A program made the position numbers and the translations under genes. From contig SSNU01000311.1 in NCBI GenBank assembly GCA_012064415.1, positions 248,001-312,000 of the forward strand: a DNA stretch of 64,000 bases. The letters are read 5' to 3'. Source of the DNA: Gyrodactylus bullatarudis. Taxonomy: Eukaryota > Platyhelminthes > Monogenea > Gyrodactylidea > Gyrodactylidae. Shown here one piece after another: positions 61,855 to 64,000 of the stretch; position 1 is the first letter of the stretch, and each line of letters starts with the position of its first letter. Below the pieces are notes generated by a model, which saw only the letters and a program-made list of their open reading frames with translations, ran no database searches and had not been told where the DNA came from.

Positions 61855-64000
61855 TCACATTGCATCAACTGGATACATTAGTGTTTGAGTTTGATATTTT
61901 TCACTGATTAAATCCCGGTCATCACGAGAAAAGGGTAAATCATAGAGAAATAAGTTTGAAAATAAATTTCCAATTGTACAAAACATTGCAGCAATGCCAG
62001 CAAAAAACCATAAACAATTCAAGGGTCCCAAAAGACTTGAGCACATGGCGACACTAAAATCGTTGTACATATAATGTAAATTCAAACACTTCCCCAAGGA
62101 ACTCATTATTTTGGGTCCGAATCTTTTTGCCAACGCTAATGATTCGGGGCCCGTTGAAACAACCACAGTATTGTCATACATTATTTCAGCTGTTTTGACG
62201 AGTTCTTCTCGATTATTGAGAAGATCTCTGAGATTTTTCACTCTCTCAATAATCTTGTGAGCAAGTGGACTGGCTTTTTCTCTAGCATTAAAGTCTTCTA
62301 TTGCTTTTTTTATGTTCGCCAATGTTTCCATAAGCTCTTTAACACTATTTTTCACTTCTCCAAACTTTGAATCAACATCAGAGTTCTCACCAGTATAAAG
62401 TGTTAAGTTGTATTTGATTTGATTCATTTCATCCCATGATATACCTCTCGGCGGGTCGATCATTTCAAAAAAGTTTGTATCAATGTTATCAGTATTGATG
62501 TTCGCATCAGTTTTGTGGATTTGGCCGAGGCTAGACTCTTCCTTCTGGTCCATAAAGTTGGCCAAATCAAATTCTCTTATAGTCTTGGCCAAAATCTTCT
62601 TTCCTTCTGATAGAATTTTATTGGTCAATTGAGGATCGTTAACACTGGAGTAGTCGAAAGAATCAATGGCACTAAATGCGGCCAGAATTCCTACATTATT
62701 CTGACAATTCATAGATAATCCATAAATAATATCCCTGACCTTGGGTAATGGATCTTCAGAATGTTGCTTAGTCTGATTAACAATCTTTTCCCATGAATCA
62801 TCAAGTAACTCATTTAGCTTCGTATCAAGGTATGGCTTGTAATTTCCATTATCTGTGCTAACAAGTGACTCCATAGGATTCATATACCGACAAGCTTCTG
62901 TGTACATATATCCTCCAGTCATGAAGAGCATACAAGAATAGATTAACATGAAACAAATGAACGCATAGCACAGACAGGATAACGCCTTTAGAGTACTTCG
63001 TTGAGTCTTTGAGACTTTTATACTGCTCATAAAATAAATGTAGACATTGAATGATGTGAATAATCCGCATAAAAGAACCAAACTCCAAAATATCACGTTG
63101 AAGCCAAGGATTATCTGGGGATATTTTTTTATTGGATCTTCAGTTTCATTAAGGTAGAGGATGATCTTTTCAATAATCAAGTCTTTGTTTTCCCTAATCT
63201 TAACGTCAAGATCATGGAATTTTTTCAGGACAGAATTTCTCACCTCTTGAGAGATATTCACAACTTTATTGAGCTCTTCAATACTCCGAGTTCTTTGCTC
63301 CTCACGGATGCGGTCATTCTTTAAATGTTTCTCTTCGAGATTTTCATTCTTCAGTTCGTTATGTATGAATACTAAACTACTTGGGATTATATCAATGGGA
63401 GATTTAACCTTAATGTCATAAGAAATCTTTGTAAATGTCTCTCGACAATCATTGGAACAATTGCCCGGTTTTAATTCATCAATGGCGATGGCAAAGTTGC
63501 GCTTGTTCTTCTCCAACTCCTTGACCTGATTCTGATAATTCACTTTGAGTGCATCGAGTTGAGTTAATTTATCACGAAGCTTAATATTCAGGTCGATAAG
63601 TTGGGTTGCCTCTTTGGACAGTTCGTCAGTGCCGAGGATTTCCTCGAGCTTTTGCGAAAATTTCAAGGAAGATTCAGTTTGCATTTGAACTGTCGCCTCA
63701 ATCAGTTCATCGATAACTGGATTGACACTCTTCAATGTATTCTCATAGAAATTGTCCAAATATATTTTTAAATGTGCTGTCCCACTGATTATTCTCGGTA
63801 TAATTGTATTGCCATTATTCAATAGCTTGTGGACATTTTCTTGAGAATAGTTATTTTTCGAAACTTTCATATGTGTTGAGAGGTTAACATGTAGCTCTGA
63901 TGTTGCAATGAAACCAAAAATGCCTGATATTAGCGTGAAAAAAGTTGATAACGATATGGTGACGAGGACAAGTCGATTGAAATAAGATTGATTTTTCAAT
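61855..64000 (-). CDS. Prominin-like five-span membrane glycoprotein, 3' part
   Basis: Cholesterol-binding glycoprotein of plasma-membrane protrusions (CD133 family). Only the last 714 codons lie in the window; the frame is open at the right edge, where the codon is TTG and not a start, so the N-terminus is outside. Seen: a membrane span at about 10-32 (probably TM2); a large loop to about 300 with coiled-coil stretches, NETE and NCSND glycosylation sequons and a cysteine pair; spans at about 300-325 and 340-366; a second large loop with cysteines (EACRYM, MNCQNN, GKCLNLHY); a last span at about 663-685 (CLWFFAGIAAMFCTIGNLF); and a short tail. Four spans, two large loops and the tail match prominin order after the missing first span. 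All 2.1 kb is one uninterrupted exon. Confidence 0.85.
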   Translation of the reverse strand, partial: LKNQSYFNRLVLVTISLSTFFTLISGIFGFIATSELHVNLSTHMKVSKNNYSQENVHKLLNNGNTIIPRIISGTAHLKIYLDNFYENTLKSVNPVIDELIEATVQMQTESSLKFSQKLEEILGTDELSKEATQLIDLNIKLRDKLTQLDALKVNYQNQVKELEKNKRNFAIAIDELKPGNCSNDCRETFTKISYDIKVKSPIDIIPSSLVFIHNELKNENLEEKHLKNDRIREEQRTRSIEELNKVVNISQEVRNSVLKKFHDLDVKIRENKDLIIEKIILYLNETEDPIKKYPQIILGFNVIFWSLVLLCGLFTSFNVYIYFMSSIKVSKTQRSTLKALSCLCYAFICFMLIYSCMLFMTGGYMYTEACRYMNPMESLVSTDNGNYKPYLDTKLNELLDDSWEKIVNQTKQHSEDPLPKVRDIIYGLSMNCQNNVGILAAFSAIDSFDYSSVNDPQLTNKILSEGKKILAKTIREFDLANFMDQKEESSLGQIHKTDANINTDNIDTNFFEMIDPPRGISWDEMNQIKYNLTLYTGENSDVDSKFGEVKNSVKELMETLANIKKAIEDFNAREKASPLAHKIIERVKNLRDLLNNREELVKTAEIMYDNTVVVSTGPESLALAKRFGPKIMSSLGKCLNLHYMYNDFSVAMCSSLLGPLNCLWFFAGIAAMFCTIGNLFSNLFLYDLPFSRDDRDLISEKYQTQTLMYPVDAM

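Noticed and set aside
1..64000. tRNA, rRNA and CRISPR-like arrays
   Set aside because: I looked for T-loop consensus sequences, clustered direct repeats with spacers and conserved rRNA segments and found none. The only tandem array is the 37-bp minisatellite.

Overview
This is a window of an AT-rich invertebrate animal nuclear genome. The genes are split by GT-AG introns, the proteins are metazoan (nuclear receptor HNF4, a DOCK6/7/8-type exchange factor, an ezrin/radixin/moesin protein, prominin, RacGAP1), and much of the rest is transposon debris. A small neuropeptide precursor ending in a cyclic allatostatin-C-like peptide points to a protostome, perhaps an arthropod; the phylum cannot be fixed from the sequence alone.

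Layout. 1-4.8 kb: a dispersed repeat, a doubtful small secreted ORF, and a three-exon minus-strand gene of unknown function with a palindromic DNA element in its first intron. 5.5-6.9 kb: a decayed Penelope-like retroelement. 7.7-14.5 kb: a dense block of five genes, CHMP7 (-), DNAJC1 (+), a small coiled-coil gene (-), TIM9 (+) and HNF4 (-), arranged as two head-to-head and two tail-to-tail pairs. 15.4-29.1 kb: a 26-exon DOCK-C gene (+). 29-36 kb: a repeat-rich gap with a second copy of the dispersed repeat, a foldback element and a 5'-truncated LINE. 36-41 kb: RSL24D1 (-), RACGAP1 (-) and PP2A scaffold A (+), the last two sharing a 143-bp promoter. 41.7-48.6 kb: an ERM (moesin-like) gene (-). 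49.2 kb: the allatostatin-C-like precursor (-). 50-61.8 kb: a gene desert with a degenerate coding remnant, a 37-bp tandem repeat, a sharply delimited Mutator-like element with a 10-bp target duplication, and four terminal-inverted-repeat elements, one piggyBac-like with TTAA ends. 61.9-64 kb: the 3' part of a prominin gene (-), running off the right edge.

The most unusual signal is intron size. In CHMP7, DNAJC1, the coiled-coil gene, TIM9, HNF4, the ERM gene and the neuropeptide gene, many introns are only 25-43 nt long, with a tight cluster at 25-31 nt. They have GT and AG ends, and removing them restores conserved protein sequence in the correct phase. Several are multiples of three without a stop and hide inside apparently open frames. 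In contrast, none of the introns I placed in the long DOCK gene is shorter than about 58 nt.

Functionally the genes are mostly housekeeping: nuclear-envelope/ESCRT-III, ER chaperone recruitment, mitochondrial import, 60S ribosome maturation, cytokinesis, PP2A scaffolding and the cortical cytoskeleton. HNF4 and the neuropeptide are the regulatory and signalling genes. I see no operon, CRISPR array, tRNA or rRNA. Exon coordinates were derived by hand and may be off by a base in places.
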